DNA of 32,861 nucleotides from Bacillota bacterium. Lineage in GTDB: Bacteria > Bacillota > Clostridia > Oscillospirales > Oscillospiraceae. The translations under genes were made by a program, and so were the position numbers. Below the pieces are notes generated by a model, which searched no databases, was not told where the DNA came from, and worked only from the letters and a program-made list of their open reading frames with translations. Each line of letters opens with the position of its first letter. The stretch's first letter is position 1. Where the stretch lies: positions 1-32,861 of the forward strand of contig JAJQFT010000023.1 of assembly GCA_021200975.1 (NCBI GenBank), given 5' to 3'. This document shows, one piece after another, positions 24,494 to 32,861 of this stretch.

Positions 24494-25903
24494 ATGAAAA
24501 AAATCGGCGGGCTGCGCACCCGTTGGTTGCGCAATACAGAGGGTGTCCTGCTTCTGCTGGGGCTCGCCTGCGTGCTGGGCGTCACGGCCGCTTTCGGCTT
24601 CTATGCGTATTCCGCTATGGAGTCCGACCTGCGTTATCGCGCGAAAACCTCTGCAGATTTTTTCGCCGAGTGCATGAGCCGCAACTATAGCGAATATTAC
24701 GATGCCTGCATCGCCTTCACCACCTCCTTTGCCGATAAGGACGGCTTGCAGCTGCAATTTCTCGACGCTGACGGCCAGCTCATCGCCGCCAGCGCGGGCG
24801 CCGCTGCAAGCTGCTCGCCCGGCACGCAGGAGATTGCCGAGGCAATCGAAACGCAGAGCATCCGCTCCTATTTTGGTCGCGACCCCAATAGCGGGCTGAC
24901 GGTCCTCGCGGTTTCCAGCCCAATGCTGTATGCCAGCGGCGAGGTGATTGGTGTGCTGCGCTATGTGACCGGCCTCGGGGCGCTGTGGCGCGAGGTGCTG
25001 AAGGTATTTGGCATTTCGCTTGCCGTCCTCGCCGGCGTGATGCTGGTGGTGTACCTGTGCGGAAGCTATTTCATCCGCTCGATTGTACTGCCGGTGGACG
25101 AAATCACGCAGAAGGCGCGGCGCATTGCCGCCGGCAGCTACGGGATCCAGATTCCTAAGCAATACGACGACGAAATCGGCGAATTGGCTGAGGCAGTCAA
25201 CGAAATGTCGCTGCAAATCAGCCAAAATGAAAAGCTACAGCGCGATTTTATCTCCTCGCTCTCGCACGAGCTGCGTACACCGCTCACCGCGATTACCGGC
25301 TGGAGTGAAACGCTGCTGTCCATGGAAACCCTCGACGCCGAAACCGCGCGCGGTGTGCGGGTCATCTCCCGCGAGGCCAAGCGGCTCACGGACATGGTCG
25401 TGGAGCTGCTCGACTTCACCCGCTTGCAGGATGAGCATATTAAGCTCAACATTCGCCCGAGTGACCTGCGCGCGGAATTTGAGGATACGGTGTTCATGTA
25501 TCCCAGCCGCGTCAGGCAGGAGGGGATCGCGCTTGAATATCTTGCCAACGACGAGGAGATTCCCGAAATTCCCTGCGATCCCGAGCGAATGCGGCAGGTT
25601 TTCCTGAATATTCTGGACAATGCTGCCAAGCATGGGGCGGACGGCAAGCGCATCGAGGCCTCCATCCACAGCAGCGGGGACTTCGTTACAGTGCAGATCC
25701 GCGACTTTGGCCCCGGCATTCCCGAGGACGAGCTTCCGCTCGTCAAGCGCAAGTTCTACAAGGGCAGCTCCAAGGCACGCGGCACGGGCATTGGCCTCGC
25801 CGTCTGCGAGGAGATTGTTACGATGCACTCCGGCGAGCTGATTTTGGAAAACGCACCCGGCGGCGGCACACTCGTTACCATCCGCCTGCCGGTTTCCCAG
25901 TAA
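24494..25903 (+). CDS. Membrane sensor histidine kinase
   Basis: The 469-residue partner of the preceding regulator. One membrane helix (about 18-41), an extracytoplasmic sensor of about 130 residues with no recognised fold name, a second helix (172-194), HAMP (195-245), and a HisKA domain with SSLSHELRTPLTA, in which His258 is the phosphorylated residue. The ATPase domain has NILDNAAKH, DFGPGIP and GTGIGLAV boxes, so it should be active. The start is ATG 24494 after the regulator stop; the longer in-frame version would overlap it by 71 nt. The architecture is PhoR/ResE-like, but the ligand is unknown. Confidence 0.94.
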   Translation: MKKIGGLRTRWLRNTEGVLLLLGLACVLGVTAAFGFYAYSAMESDLRYRAKTSADFFAECMSRNYSEYYDACIAFTTSFADKDGLQLQFLDADGQLIAASAGAAASCSPGTQEIAEAIETQSIRSYFGRDPNSGLTVLAVSSPMLYASGEVIGVLRYVTGLGALWREVLKVFGISLAVLAGVMLVVYLCGSYFIRSIVLPVDEITQKARRIAAGSYGIQIPKQYDDEIGELAEAVNEMSLQISQNEKLQRDFISSLSHELRTPLTAITGWSETLLSMETLDAETARGVRVISREAKRLTDMVVELLDFTRLQDEHIKLNIRPSDLRAEFEDTVFMYPSRVRQEGIALEYLANDEEIPEIPCDPERMRQVFLNILDNAAKHGADGKRIEASIHSSGDFVTVQIRDFGPGIPEDELPLVKRKFYKGSSKARGTGIGLAVCEEIVTMHSGELILENAPGGGTLVTIRLPVSQ

Positions 25904-25915
25904 GAAAGGACAATT

Positions 25916-26920
25916 ATGGCACTCAAAGACAGCGGCCGAGCCGCAGAAAAATTCAAAACCTCCATTGGTGGGCAGGCGCTGATTGAGGGCATCCTCATGC
26001 GAGGCCCGGAGAAGGACTGCATGGTGGTGCGCACGGCGGACGGCCTGAAAACCGAATTCCTACCCAAGAAAACCAGAAAGAAGGGGAGCATCGCCACATG
26101 GCCCTTCATCCGCGGCGTGGTGAATTTTGCCGATTCGCAGGTCGTGGGCGTGAAAAGCCTGATGCGCTCCGCGGACTTGAGCCCGGAGGAAACCGAGCAG
26201 CCCTCGAAATTCGACCTATGGCTGGAAAAGCGGCTGGGGAGTGAGAAATTCCAGAGCTTCCTTATCGGCAGCGCGGTGGTTCTCGGGGTGGCGATGTCCG
26301 TCGGCCTGTTTTTCCTGCTGCCGATGGTGATTGGCAGCCTGTTCTACAGCCTTGTTTCCAGCACTCTGCTGCGCAATCTCATCGAGGGCTTGATTCGGAT
26401 TGCCATCTTTTTCGTATATATGATTGCCGTATCCCGCATGGGGGAGATGAAGCGGGTCTTTGCCTACCACGGAGCGGAGCACAAGACCATCCGCTGCTAC
26501 GAGGCCGGGCTGCCGCTCACGGTGGAAAATGTGCGGGGCATGACCCGCCTGCACCCGCGTTGCGGCACAAGCTTCCTGCTCGTGGTCATGGTGGTGTCGA
26601 TTCTGGTATTCTCCGTTGCCTCCACAATCCTGCTGCATCTTTTCCCGCAGCTGCATGCGCTGGAGGAAAGCTCCGGCCTGCTCTACCGGCTGCTGATGAT
26701 TGCCTTTAAGCTGCTGCTGCTGCCTGTGGTTGTTTCCATTACCTATGAAATCAACCGCTGGGCTGGGCGTCACGACAATTGGTTCACCAAAATTCTGACC
26801 TATCCCGGCATGTGGATGCAGAACTTCACAACCAATGAGCCGGACGACGACATGATTGCGGTCGGCATCGCGGCGGTGGAGGCGGTTTTGCCCGCTGAGG
26901 AGGGCGCCGACTGGTGGTAG
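25916..26920 (+). CDS. yqhQ: DUF1385 membrane protein (YqhQ family)
   Basis: A 334-residue conserved membrane protein of unknown biochemical role. IGGQALIEGILMRGP near residues 17-31 is the family's N-terminal signature, YHGAEHKTIRCYE near 184-196 is a conserved His/Glu-rich motif suggesting a metal or catalytic site, and RLHPRCGTSFL follows. Several membrane helices lie between about 110 and 290. It starts 13 nt after the kinase with an AAGGA site and overlaps prmC by 7 nt. A DUF1385-prmC pairing is common in Clostridia, but prfA does not follow here. Confidence 0.88.
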   Translation: MALKDSGRAAEKFKTSIGGQALIEGILMRGPEKDCMVVRTADGLKTEFLPKKTRKKGSIATWPFIRGVVNFADSQVVGVKSLMRSADLSPEETEQPSKFDLWLEKRLGSEKFQSFLIGSAVVLGVAMSVGLFFLLPMVIGSLFYSLVSSTLLRNLIEGLIRIAIFFVYMIAVSRMGEMKRVFAYHGAEHKTIRCYEAGLPLTVENVRGMTRLHPRCGTSFLLVVMVVSILVFSVASTILLHLFPQLHALEESSGLLYRLLMIAFKLLLLPVVVSITYEINRWAGRHDNWFTKILTYPGMWMQNFTTNEPDDDMIAVGIAAVEAVLPAEEGADWW

Positions 26921-27798
26921 TTAAGCTGAGCGAGCTGTATTTGCAGCTGCGCAAGAGCCTCCTGCCCGGCGAAACCGCTATGTCCGCGGCAAGCATGGCG
27001 CGTGAGGTACTCTGCTTCACGACCGGCAAAACCCGCGAGAAGCTGCTGGCCGATGTCGATTGCTATGTGGGCGACGACGTGATTGCGGCCACAGCCGCCT
27101 GCGCCCGCCGCCTGCGCGCAGGGGAGCCGCTGGCCTATGTGCTCGGCGAGTGGGAGTTTTACGGCCTGCCGCTGTATATCGACCGGCGGGTGCTGATTCC
27201 CCGCGACGATACCGCCGCTGTGACCGCGCTTGCCGTCAAGCAGGCGATTTTCCTGCCGCAGAATCCCCGAATCCTCGATTTATGCACCGGCTCCGGCTGC
27301 ATCGGTCTTGCAATCGCCTCCAAGGTACACGACGCGCGGGTAACGCTCGCGGACGTGTCCAAGGATGCGCTCGCGGTCGCCAAGAGCAACGCCCAGCGCA
27401 ACCATCTGCTTGGCAGGGTTGCTACCGTGCAGGCGGATGCAATGGGCACGCCAAGCGCCTTCCTCGGGAAATTCGATATGCTGGTTTCCAATCCGCCCTA
27501 TGTGACCACGCAGGAAATGGACGCGCTTCCGGCCTCCGTGCGCGAGTTTGAGCCGCACCTTGCGCTGCACGGTGGGGAGGACGGGCTGGATTTTTACCGG
27601 GCCATTGCCCAGAATTACACCCCTATCCTCAAAGACGGCGGCTATATTTGTTTGGAATTCGGCATGGGGCAGGGGGATCGCGTGTGCGCCATCCTTGCCG
27701 CGGCAGGGTATACCATTCTGGAGCGCTCCAGAGATAATAACGACATAGAACGCGCTGTGCTCGCGCAGCTTGTGAGAAAGGAAAATGAACATGGCTAG
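26914..27798 (+). CDS. prmC: Release factor glutamine methyltransferase
   Basis: Methylates the Gln of the GGQ loop of peptide-chain release factors using S-adenosylmethionine. The 294-residue protein has the N-terminal helical domain, [15 protein letters not shown] near residues 121-135 (SAM loop) and the catalytic NPPY at 193-196. Its GTG start lies inside the end of the DUF1385 gene, about 10 nt after a GAGGAGGG site. Its 3' end overlaps the start of recA. Confidence 0.94.
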   Translation: MVVKLSELYLQLRKSLLPGETAMSAASMAREVLCFTTGKTREKLLADVDCYVGDDVIAATAACARRLRAGEPLAYVLGEWEFYGLPLYIDRRVLIPRDDTAAVTALAVKQAIFLPQNPRILDLCTGSGCIGLAIASKVHDARVTLADVSKDALAVAKSNAQRNHLLGRVATVQADAMGTPSAFLGKFDMLVSNPPYVTTQEMDALPASVREFEPHLALHGGEDGLDFYRAIAQNYTPILKDGGYICLEFGMGQGDRVCAILAAAGYTILERSRDNNDIERAVLAQLVRKENEHG

Positions 27799-28894
27799 CA
27801 AAAAAACGCCCTATGAAGCACCGGCTCCCGCAACCGACAAAAAGAAAGCGCTGCAAACCGCCATCTCCCAGATTGAAAAAAACTATGGCAAGGGCACCGT
27901 GATGCGCCTCGGCGACAGGCCGGATATGAATGTGGAGGTAATCCCCACCGGCTCGCTCGCGCTGGATGCCGCGCTGGGCGTCGGCGGCGTGCCGAAGGGC
28001 AGAATCATCGAGATTTACGGCCCCGAATCCTCCGGCAAGACCACCCTCGCGCTGCACATTCTCGCGCAGGCGCAGAAGCTCGGCGGAGAGGTCGCTTTCG
28101 TGGATGCGGAGCATGCGCTCGACCCCGTTTATGCTGCCGCGCTGGGCGTGGATACCGATAATATGCTCGTCTCTCAGCCAGATACCGGCGAGCAGGCGCT
28201 GGAAATTACCGATGCCCTCGTTCGCTCCGGCGCGGTAGATGCCATCGTGGTCGATTCCGTCGCCGCCCTTGTCCCCAAGCAGGAGATTGAGGGCGAGATG
28301 GGCGACACCTTCATGGGCTTGCAGGCCCGGCTGATGTCGCAGGCGCTGCGCAAGCTTGCGGGCACCATCTCCAAGACCAACTGCGTCGTGATTTTCATCA
28401 ACCAACTGCGCATGAAAATCGGCGTCATGTATGGCAACCCCGAAACCACCACCGGCGGCAACGCGCTGAAATTCTATGCTTCCGTGCGGCTGGATGTGCG
28501 CCGTGTGGAGGCTATCAAGGAGGGCGGCAACGTCATCGGCAATAAGACCCGCGTCAAGGTTGTCAAGAATAAGGTTGCGCCGCCGTTCCGCGAGGCATAT
28601 TTCGACATTCTCTACGGGCAGGGCATCAGCAAATGGGGCGAGCTTGTCGATTTGGCCGTGCAGTATGAAATCGTGCAGAAATCCGGCTCATGGTTCTCGA
28701 TGGGTGACGAGCGGATTGGTCAGGGCGCAAACTCCGTCAAGGAATATCTCATTGCCAACCCGGAGATCGCTGAATCCGTTGAGGCGCAGGTGCGTCAGAA
28801 GCTGCTTTTCGCCTCCGCCGCCCACTCCTCGCTCGCCAAGGCCGCCGAGCGGCCGGTAGCCGTAAGCGCGGACGACTTCAACGATGACGATTGA
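27791..28894 (+). CDS. recA: Recombinase RecA
   Basis: The strand-exchange ATPase for recombination and SOS induction. The 367-residue form starts at ATG 27791, which is 9 nt after AAGG; the ATG at 27785 would add two residues but sits too close to that site. GPESSGKT near residues 77-84 is Walker [11 protein letters not shown] is Walker B, and the L2-region [12 protein letters not shown] and acidic C-terminal tail (ADDFNDDD) are typical. It begins inside prmC and overlaps recX by 11 nt, leaving no intergenic promoter or LexA site immediately upstream. Confidence 0.98.
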   Translation: MASKKTPYEAPAPATDKKKALQTAISQIEKNYGKGTVMRLGDRPDMNVEVIPTGSLALDAALGVGGVPKGRIIEIYGPESSGKTTLALHILAQAQKLGGEVAFVDAEHALDPVYAAALGVDTDNMLVSQPDTGEQALEITDALVRSGAVDAIVVDSVAALVPKQEIEGEMGDTFMGLQARLMSQALRKLAGTISKTNCVVIFINQLRMKIGVMYGNPETTTGGNALKFYASVRLDVRRVEAIKEGGNVIGNKTRVKVVKNKVAPPFREAYFDILYGQGISKWGELVDLAVQYEIVQKSGSWFSMGDERIGQGANSVKEYLIANPEIAESVEAQVRQKLLFASAAHSSLAKAAERPVAVSADDFNDDD

Positions 28895-29510
28895 TACCCT
28901 CTCAGGCGCGCCGGATCGCGCTGGGCGATACCGCGTCGTGTTTTCCGACGGCACGGTGCTTCGGCTCTATCGGCAAACGGTGGAGGATTTTGGCCTTTTC
29001 CCTGGCATGGAGCTGAGCCCGGCGGAGCTTGCACGCTTGAAAGAGGCGGCATCGAAAATGTCCGCCAAGATGCGCGCCGTGCGGATCGTATCGCAGACCT
29101 CCATCTCCAAGGGTGAGCTGGAGCGACGTCTGATTCAAAAAGGGGAGGGCCCTGCCCAAGCGCGCGAGGCGGTCGATTGGATGGGAGAAATGGAGCTGCT
29201 CGACGACGCCAGGACGGCGCAGCAGATTGTCGCGCACTGCATTTCCCGCGGCTACGGCCAAAGCCGCGCAAGACAGGCTCTGTACGAGAAGCGCATCCCT
29301 CGCGAATATTGGGATGAGGCCCTGCGAGATTATCCCGCGCAGGAGGAGGCGCTTCTCGTGCTCCTGCGCCGGAGGATTGACGACCCTGCCGACCACAGGC
29401 AGGTGAGCCGCGCGATCGATGCGGCTATGCGCCGCGGGCATCGCTACAGCGATGTCCGAAAAGCATTGGAAAAACTGTCTGTCGATGCGGACGAAATTCC
29501 GGAGGAATGA
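28884..29510 (+). CDS. recX: RecX regulatory protein
   Basis: A modulator that binds RecA filaments and inhibits or tunes them. The 208-residue, helix-rich protein contains three RecX-type repeats, for example [13 protein letters not shown] near 75-87, [17 protein letters not shown] near 118-134 and [16 protein letters not shown] near 182-197. It overlaps recA by 11 nt, so the two are co-translated, which fixes the RecX:RecA ratio. Its TGA is 1 nt before the rimO ATG. Confidence 0.9.
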   Translation: MTIDTLSGAPDRAGRYRVVFSDGTVLRLYRQTVEDFGLFPGMELSPAELARLKEAASKMSAKMRAVRIVSQTSISKGELERRLIQKGEGPAQAREAVDWMGEMELLDDARTAQQIVAHCISRGYGQSRARQALYEKRIPREYWDEALRDYPAQEEALLVLLRRRIDDPADHRQVSRAIDAAMRRGHRYSDVRKALEKLSVDADEIPEE

Positions 29511-29511
29511 A

Positions 29512-30846
29512 ATGGCAAAAATCGGATTTATCAGCCTCGGCTGCGCGAAAAATCAGGTGGACTGCGAGCGGATGATGCAGCGCATCGAGGAGGCTGGGCA
29601 CATCGCTCAGGCGGAGCTTGCCGGCGCGGATGTGGTGGTAATCAATACCTGCGGCTTCATTGAGGCGGCAAAAACCGAGGCAATCAATCAGATTTTGCGC
29701 GTTGCCTCGCTGAAGGCGCAGGGGCTGGTGGGAAAAATTCTCGTATCCGGCTGCCTTGCCCAGCGCTACAGCAGCGAAATTCAGCAGGAGCTGCCCGAGG
29801 TGGACGGAATCCTTGGCACGGGCAGCTTCCCGGATGTGGTAACGGCGGTGGAGGCGCTGCTTCGCGGAGAATCGGTGCTCGACCTCGGCAGCATTGACGC
29901 GCCCGAGCAGGAATGCGGCCGCATCCTCACTACGCCGCCGCACTACGCCTACATCAAAATTGCCGAGGGCTGCGACAATCGCTGCGCCTACTGTGTCATA
30001 CCTTATCTGCGCGGGCGCTACCGCAGCCGCCGCATAGAGGATGTTTTGTCGGAGGCGCGCGCGCTCGCCGATACGGGCGTGAAGGAGCTGATTGTCGTCG
30101 CGCAGGATACCAGCCGCTACGGTACGGATTTGCCAGCGCACAAGCGGCTGCTAAGCACGTTGCTGCGCGAGCTCTGCAAAATTGACGGCCTTCATTGGAT
30201 TCGTGTACACTATGTCTACCCCGATGAGATTGACGACGAGCTAATCGACACCATCGCCAGTGAGCCGAAAATCGTGAAATATCTGGATATTCCCATCCAG
30301 CACTGCAATGACGGGATCCTTCAGCGGATGAACCGCCGGGGCAGCAAGGCATTTTTGGAATCGCTTCTGGCTAAGCTGCGCCGTCGCATTCCCGGCCTTG
30401 TGATTCGCACGAGCCTGATTACCGGCCTGCCCGGCGAGGGAGAGGCGGAATTCGCGGAGCTTTGCGACTTTCTGCGCGAGCAGCGGCTGGAGCGCGCGGG
30501 AGCCTTCGCGTTCTCGCCGGAGGAGGGGACGCCCGCATTTGAGATGGATTATCCAGATACGGAGATTGCCCTGCGCCGCGCAGAAATGGTAGAATCCATC
30601 CAGGCTGGTATCATGGAGGAATTCTGCCAGTCCCTTCTTGGTAAGACGATGGAGGTGCTGGTCGATGGCTATGATGCGCAGCTGGAGCAGTATTACGGCC
30701 GCACCTATGCCGATTCGCCGGATATTGACGGCCGCGTGTGGATCGCCTGCGACGAGCCGCTGCAGGAGGGCAGCTTCGTGCAGGTGACGATGGATGCCAT
30801 AGCCGATGGCGATTTGAGCGGATATGTACGCGAGGAGGACGCATAA
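29512..30846 (+). CDS. rimO: Ribosomal protein uS12 methylthiotransferase RimO
   Basis: A radical-SAM enzyme that adds a methylthio group to an Asp of ribosomal protein S12. It has 444 residues. FISLGCAKNQVDCE at 6-19 starts the UPF0004 domain; the three cluster Cys there are Cys11, the Cys of NTCGFIEAA and that of SGCLAQRY. The radical-SAM motif CDNRCAYC holds Cys154, Cys158 and Cys161, and a TRAM domain ends the protein. The start is ATG 29512, 6 nt after GGAGG; a longer frame overlapping recX is unlikely. The N-terminal sequence favours RimO over MiaB. Confidence 0.95.
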   Translation: MAKIGFISLGCAKNQVDCERMMQRIEEAGHIAQAELAGADVVVINTCGFIEAAKTEAINQILRVASLKAQGLVGKILVSGCLAQRYSSEIQQELPEVDGILGTGSFPDVVTAVEALLRGESVLDLGSIDAPEQECGRILTTPPHYAYIKIAEGCDNRCAYCVIPYLRGRYRSRRIEDVLSEARALADTGVKELIVVAQDTSRYGTDLPAHKRLLSTLLRELCKIDGLHWIRVHYVYPDEIDDELIDTIASEPKIVKYLDIPIQHCNDGILQRMNRRGSKAFLESLLAKLRRRIPGLVIRTSLITGLPGEGEAEFAELCDFLREQRLERAGAFAFSPEEGTPAFEMDYPDTEIALRRAEMVESIQAGIMEEFCQSLLGKTMEVLVDGYDAQLEQYYGRTYADSPDIDGRVWIACDEPLQEGSFVQVTMDAIADGDLSGYVREEDA

Positions 30847-31376
30847 TGACCTTAGCAAGCAAAATTACCCTCATTCGGGTGGCATTGATCCCGGTGTACA
30901 TGGTATTTATGTACCTCAGCGGCGGTGTATTCAACGGCTGGATGATTGCCGCGTTAAGCGTGTTTATCGTGGCAAGCCTGACGGATTTTATTGATGGGCA
31001 GGTTGCCCGCCGCTACCATCAGGTGAGCGATTTTGGAAAATTTCTTGACCCGCTTGCCGATAAGCTGCTCGTGATAACCGCCATGTGCATCTTTTGCCAA
31101 TGGGGGAGCTTTCATTCCGCCGCGCTGGTCGTGGTGCTGATGCGTGAATTTGCCGTGACCGGCCTGCGGCTGATCGCGGTGGAGCGGGGCGTTGTGATTG
31201 CCGCCGCTTGGAGCGGAAAGGTCAAAACCTTTTCCACGATGGTCGGCCTTTGCGTCATGATGGTGTTCCCACAGGTGCCGCTGCTGTGCCAGATTGTCGT
31301 TGCCGTGATTGTTGTTACCACGGTCTATTCCGGCGTCGAATACTTTGTTCGCAACGGAAAGTGCCTGCTCGGCTGA
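30846..31376 (+). CDS. pgsA: CDP-diacylglycerol-glycerol-3-phosphate 3-phosphatidyltransferase
   Basis: Makes phosphatidylglycerol phosphate from CDP-diacylglycerol, the product of CdsA. The 176-residue membrane protein has the complete CDP-alcohol phosphotransferase signature: Asp47, Asp50-Gly51, Ala54-Arg55, Gly64, Asp68 and Asp72. Its ATG shares one base with the rimO stop (TAATG). The rimO-pgsA pairing is common in Firmicutes. Confidence 0.95.
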   Translation: MTLASKITLIRVALIPVYMVFMYLSGGVFNGWMIAALSVFIVASLTDFIDGQVARRYHQVSDFGKFLDPLADKLLVITAMCIFCQWGSFHSAALVVVLMREFAVTGLRLIAVERGVVIAAAWSGKVKTFSTMVGLCVMMVFPQVPLLCQIVVAVIVVTTVYSGVEYFVRNGKCLLG

Positions 31377-31417
31377 TCCGGGGAGGGAAGAATCTTCCAT
31401 TGCATCGGAGGTAAACC

Positions 31418-32029
31418 ATGAAACTGAAACAATATGCCCACTTCCAGATGAATTTTGGCGGCTTTCCCTGCAAGGCGACGGCGTTTTTGATGGGCTTTCC
31501 CATTCTCTTTCGCGCGCTAGCGTATTTTGCGCTCAATCGCTACACGGTCTGCGGCGGCGTAGAGCTTTTTGCCTGCCTGATTTTTCCGGTCCTGCTAAGC
31601 GCGGCGTATGTCGCGCTGCTGGTGGTTGTCCAGCTTAATGCCCCGGGAATCTATGGCATTCTCGGCGCACTTGCCTACGCGCTTCCGATTGCATGGAGCT
31701 TCTACGCTGCCAGCACATGGCGGATCGTTCTCAGCTTCCCGACCTATATCCTCGCCGCGGTGCTGCTGCTGGGCGCGGTAGGCGGCTATTTCCCGCAGCG
31801 CGCCATTGCCTGCCCGATTCCCGCGCTATGCGCCGTTGTGCATCTGCTGAGTTTAGATTGGGACGCGGAATGGGATTTTCTTCTTCTGGAATTGAGCGTG
31901 ATTTTTACGCTTCTGTCGCTTGCCTTCGTGCCGCTCGCGCTCAGGCAGGCCGGGCACCGACCGCGCGCCGAGGAGACGCCCACGCCGGAGGAGCCGGAGA
32001 TGGTAGATACCAACGAAACAGGCGAATAA
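31418..32029 (+). CDS. Unrecognised multi-pass membrane protein
   Basis: A 203-residue protein with about six hydrophobic segments, starting MKLKQYAHFQMNFGGFPCKA. Residues about 23-180 are mostly membrane helices (for example LFACLIFPVLLSAAYVALLV), and the last 25 residues are an acidic Pro/Glu/Thr-rich cytoplasmic-like tail (PTPEEPEMVD). I do not recognise the family. The ATG is 8 nt after a GGAGG site, 41 nt downstream of pgsA, so it is probably the last gene of that operon. A strong terminator follows. Confidence 0.75.
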   Translation: MKLKQYAHFQMNFGGFPCKATAFLMGFPILFRALAYFALNRYTVCGGVELFACLIFPVLLSAAYVALLVVVQLNAPGIYGILGALAYALPIAWSFYAASTWRIVLSFPTYILAAVLLLGAVGGYFPQRAIACPIPALCAVVHLLSLDWDAEWDFLLLELSVIFTLLSLAFVPLALRQAGHRPRAEETPTPEEPEMVDTNETGE

Positions 32030-32041
32030 GCCGCATAAGAA

Positions 32042-32078
32042 ATCCGGCTCCCCATGCGGGAGCCGGATGCTGTTTTTT
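32042..32078. terminator. Bidirectional terminator between convergent genes
   Basis: ATCCGGCTCCC (32042-32052) and GGGAGCCGGAT (32058-32068) form a perfect 11-bp stem with a 5-nt loop. On the + strand it is followed by GCTGTTTTTTA, an excellent T-run. It also lies just beyond the stop of the - strand gene, with a weaker trailing run (TTCTTAT) on that side. Confidence 0.88.
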
Positions 32079-32088
32079 ACGCTTCGTT

Positions 32089-32691
32089 TTACGATTTTGC
32101 CAAGCTTGCAATGATATCCGCCGCCGCCTCGATGCCAATCCTTGCAGTATTGAGGCAAATATCATAGTTCTCGCTCGCGCCCCATGTGCGGCCGGTGTAG
32201 TGCTGGTAGTTGACGCTGCGGCGCTTGTCCTTCTCCTGAAGGCGCGCCTCGGGACTCTTTTCCGACTCGCCGTAGAGCCGCACAATTCGATCCGCCCGGA
32301 ACGCCAAATCCGCGTGGATAAAGGCGTGGAGGCAGTCCGCCCGGTCTTTCAGAACATAGTCGGAATTGCGCCCAACGATAACGCAGGGGCCCTGCTCGGC
32401 GATTTGCAGGATGGCACGGCATTGGATGGCCCACAGGAAATCCGCGGTGGACATACCGTTCATCACACCGGGAACGCCCTGCGGCGCAAATGCGTAGGAA
32501 AGGAAGGTCTTGCCCGGCGCGTGCTCGCCGTTTTCCTCCACAAATTGGGGGACAAAGCCGGATTCCAGCGCGACCTTTTCCACCAGCTCCTTGTCATAGA
32601 GGGGAATGCCGAGCTTCTCCGAAACCAGCTTGCCAACGGTGCGGCCGCCGCTGCCAAATTGACGGCTGATTGTAATAATTTTTCCTGCCAT
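32089..32691 (-). CDS. Cytidylate kinase-like family protein
   Basis: A 200-residue P-loop nucleotide-kinase-like protein. SRQFGSGGRTVGKLVSEKLG, with the loop GSGGRTVG at residues 13-20, and YDKELVEKVA match the cytidylate-kinase-like family common in Clostridia. VIVGRNSDYVLKD and FIHADLAFRADRI follow, as does the lid-like RLQEKDKRRSVNYQHYTG. True Cmk is longer and has a clearer NMP-binding insert, so the substrate is uncertain. The ATG has an AGGAGG site and a near-consensus promoter. It is convergent with the membrane-protein gene. Confidence 0.85.
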   Translation of the reverse strand: MAGKIITISRQFGSGGRTVGKLVSEKLGIPLYDKELVEKVALESGFVPQFVEENGEHAPGKTFLSYAFAPQGVPGVMNGMSTADFLWAIQCRAILQIAEQGPCVIVGRNSDYVLKDRADCLHAFIHADLAFRADRIVRLYGESEKSPEARLQEKDKRRSVNYQHYTGRTWGASENYDICLNTARIGIEAAADIIASLAKS

Positions 32692-32724
32692 AGATTGCTG
32701 CCTCCTTTATTTTTTGGTATCTGT

Positions 32725-32753
32725 ATTGTAGCACAAAAATCCAAAGATGTCAA
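32725..32753 (-). promoter_or_regulatory. Near-consensus promoter for the cytidylate-kinase-like gene
   Basis: On the - strand TTGACA (32753-32748) and TACAAT (32730-32725) are spaced by 17 nt. The -35 box is perfect and the -10 box has one mismatch. The gene starts at 32691. Confidence 0.85.
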
Positions 32754-32811
32754 CGCTTCGCTTGTTCATAGTGCACAAAGATTTTCAAAATTCGACCAGC
32801 TGCAAAATTTT

Positions 32812-32861
32812 GGCTCTATGTCAATAGTTGGGGTAGGGAGAAAATAAGAAAAGATTCCTGT
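32812..32861. mobile_element. Probable terminus of an ISL3-family insertion sequence (partial)
   Basis: GGCTCTATGTCAATAGTTGG begins at 32812. ISL3-family terminal inverted repeats characteristically begin GGCTCT followed by a T/G-rich stretch, and this sequence fits from memory. The element would extend right, beyond the window, so neither the transposase nor the other end can be seen. The sequence before it (AT-rich, with CAAAATT repeated at 32786 and 32803) looks like ordinary intergenic DNA. Confidence 0.42.

Noticed and set aside
32786-32809. CAAAATT direct repeat as an IS target duplication
   Set aside because: Both copies lie on the same side of the putative IS end, so they cannot be the flanking duplication; an AT-rich 7-mer can recur by chance.
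1-32861. CRISPR arrays, tRNAs, rRNAs, prophage genes
   Set aside because: No repeat-spacer pattern, cloverleaf-like RNA or phage proteins were seen in a read-through by eye; no covariance search was possible.

Overview
The window reads as a dense stretch of a Gram-positive, Firmicutes-type chromosome, most likely a GC-rich gut Clostridia lineage (Oscillospirales- or Christensenellales-like; this placement is inference). The reasons are that PolC and DnaE both occur, together with WhiA, a YqhQ/DUF1385 protein, RecX and the MEP isoprenoid pathway, that no outer-membrane genes are seen, and that promoters are near-consensus sigma-A types with 17-nt spacers. Coding is high-GC, which produces many long antisense shadow ORFs. 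No tRNA, rRNA or CRISPR array was found.

Layout. Positions 1-395 are non-coding and carry two candidate promoters and a GC-rich hairpin. From 396 to 11653 runs one long + strand operon: pyrH, frr, uppS, cdsA, dxr, rseP, ispG, polC and a uridine-phosphorylase-like gene. It links UMP supply, ribosome recycling, undecaprenyl and phospholipid precursors, intramembrane proteolysis and replication. It ends in a bidirectional terminator facing dapA (- strand). dapA diverges from queA-tgt (tRNA queuosine modification), followed by yajC with its own promoter and terminator.

From 15.3 to 18.4 kb is the least ordinary part. It holds a 58-residue membrane-anchored small protein (-), diverging from a PyrF-fold protein that has lost the OMP decarboxylase catalytic residues, then an MgtC-family membrane protein, an acidic lipoprotein (-), and a free-standing protein with four 4Fe-4S motifs and its own promoter and strong terminator.

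From 18.4 to 23.7 kb lie murB, whiA and dnaE, compacted relative to the usual murB-rapZ-yvcK-whiA arrangement. A PhoB/PhoR-like two-component pair follows, then yqhQ, prmC, recA, recX, rimO and pgsA in a tightly overlapping run. After these come an unrecognised multi-pass membrane protein, a bidirectional terminator, and a cytidylate-kinase-like gene on the - strand with a near-perfect promoter. The last 50 bases begin what looks like the terminal inverted repeat of an ISL3-family insertion sequence that runs off the window.

The best candidate for something undescribed is the catalytically dead PyrF paralogue at 15783-16646.
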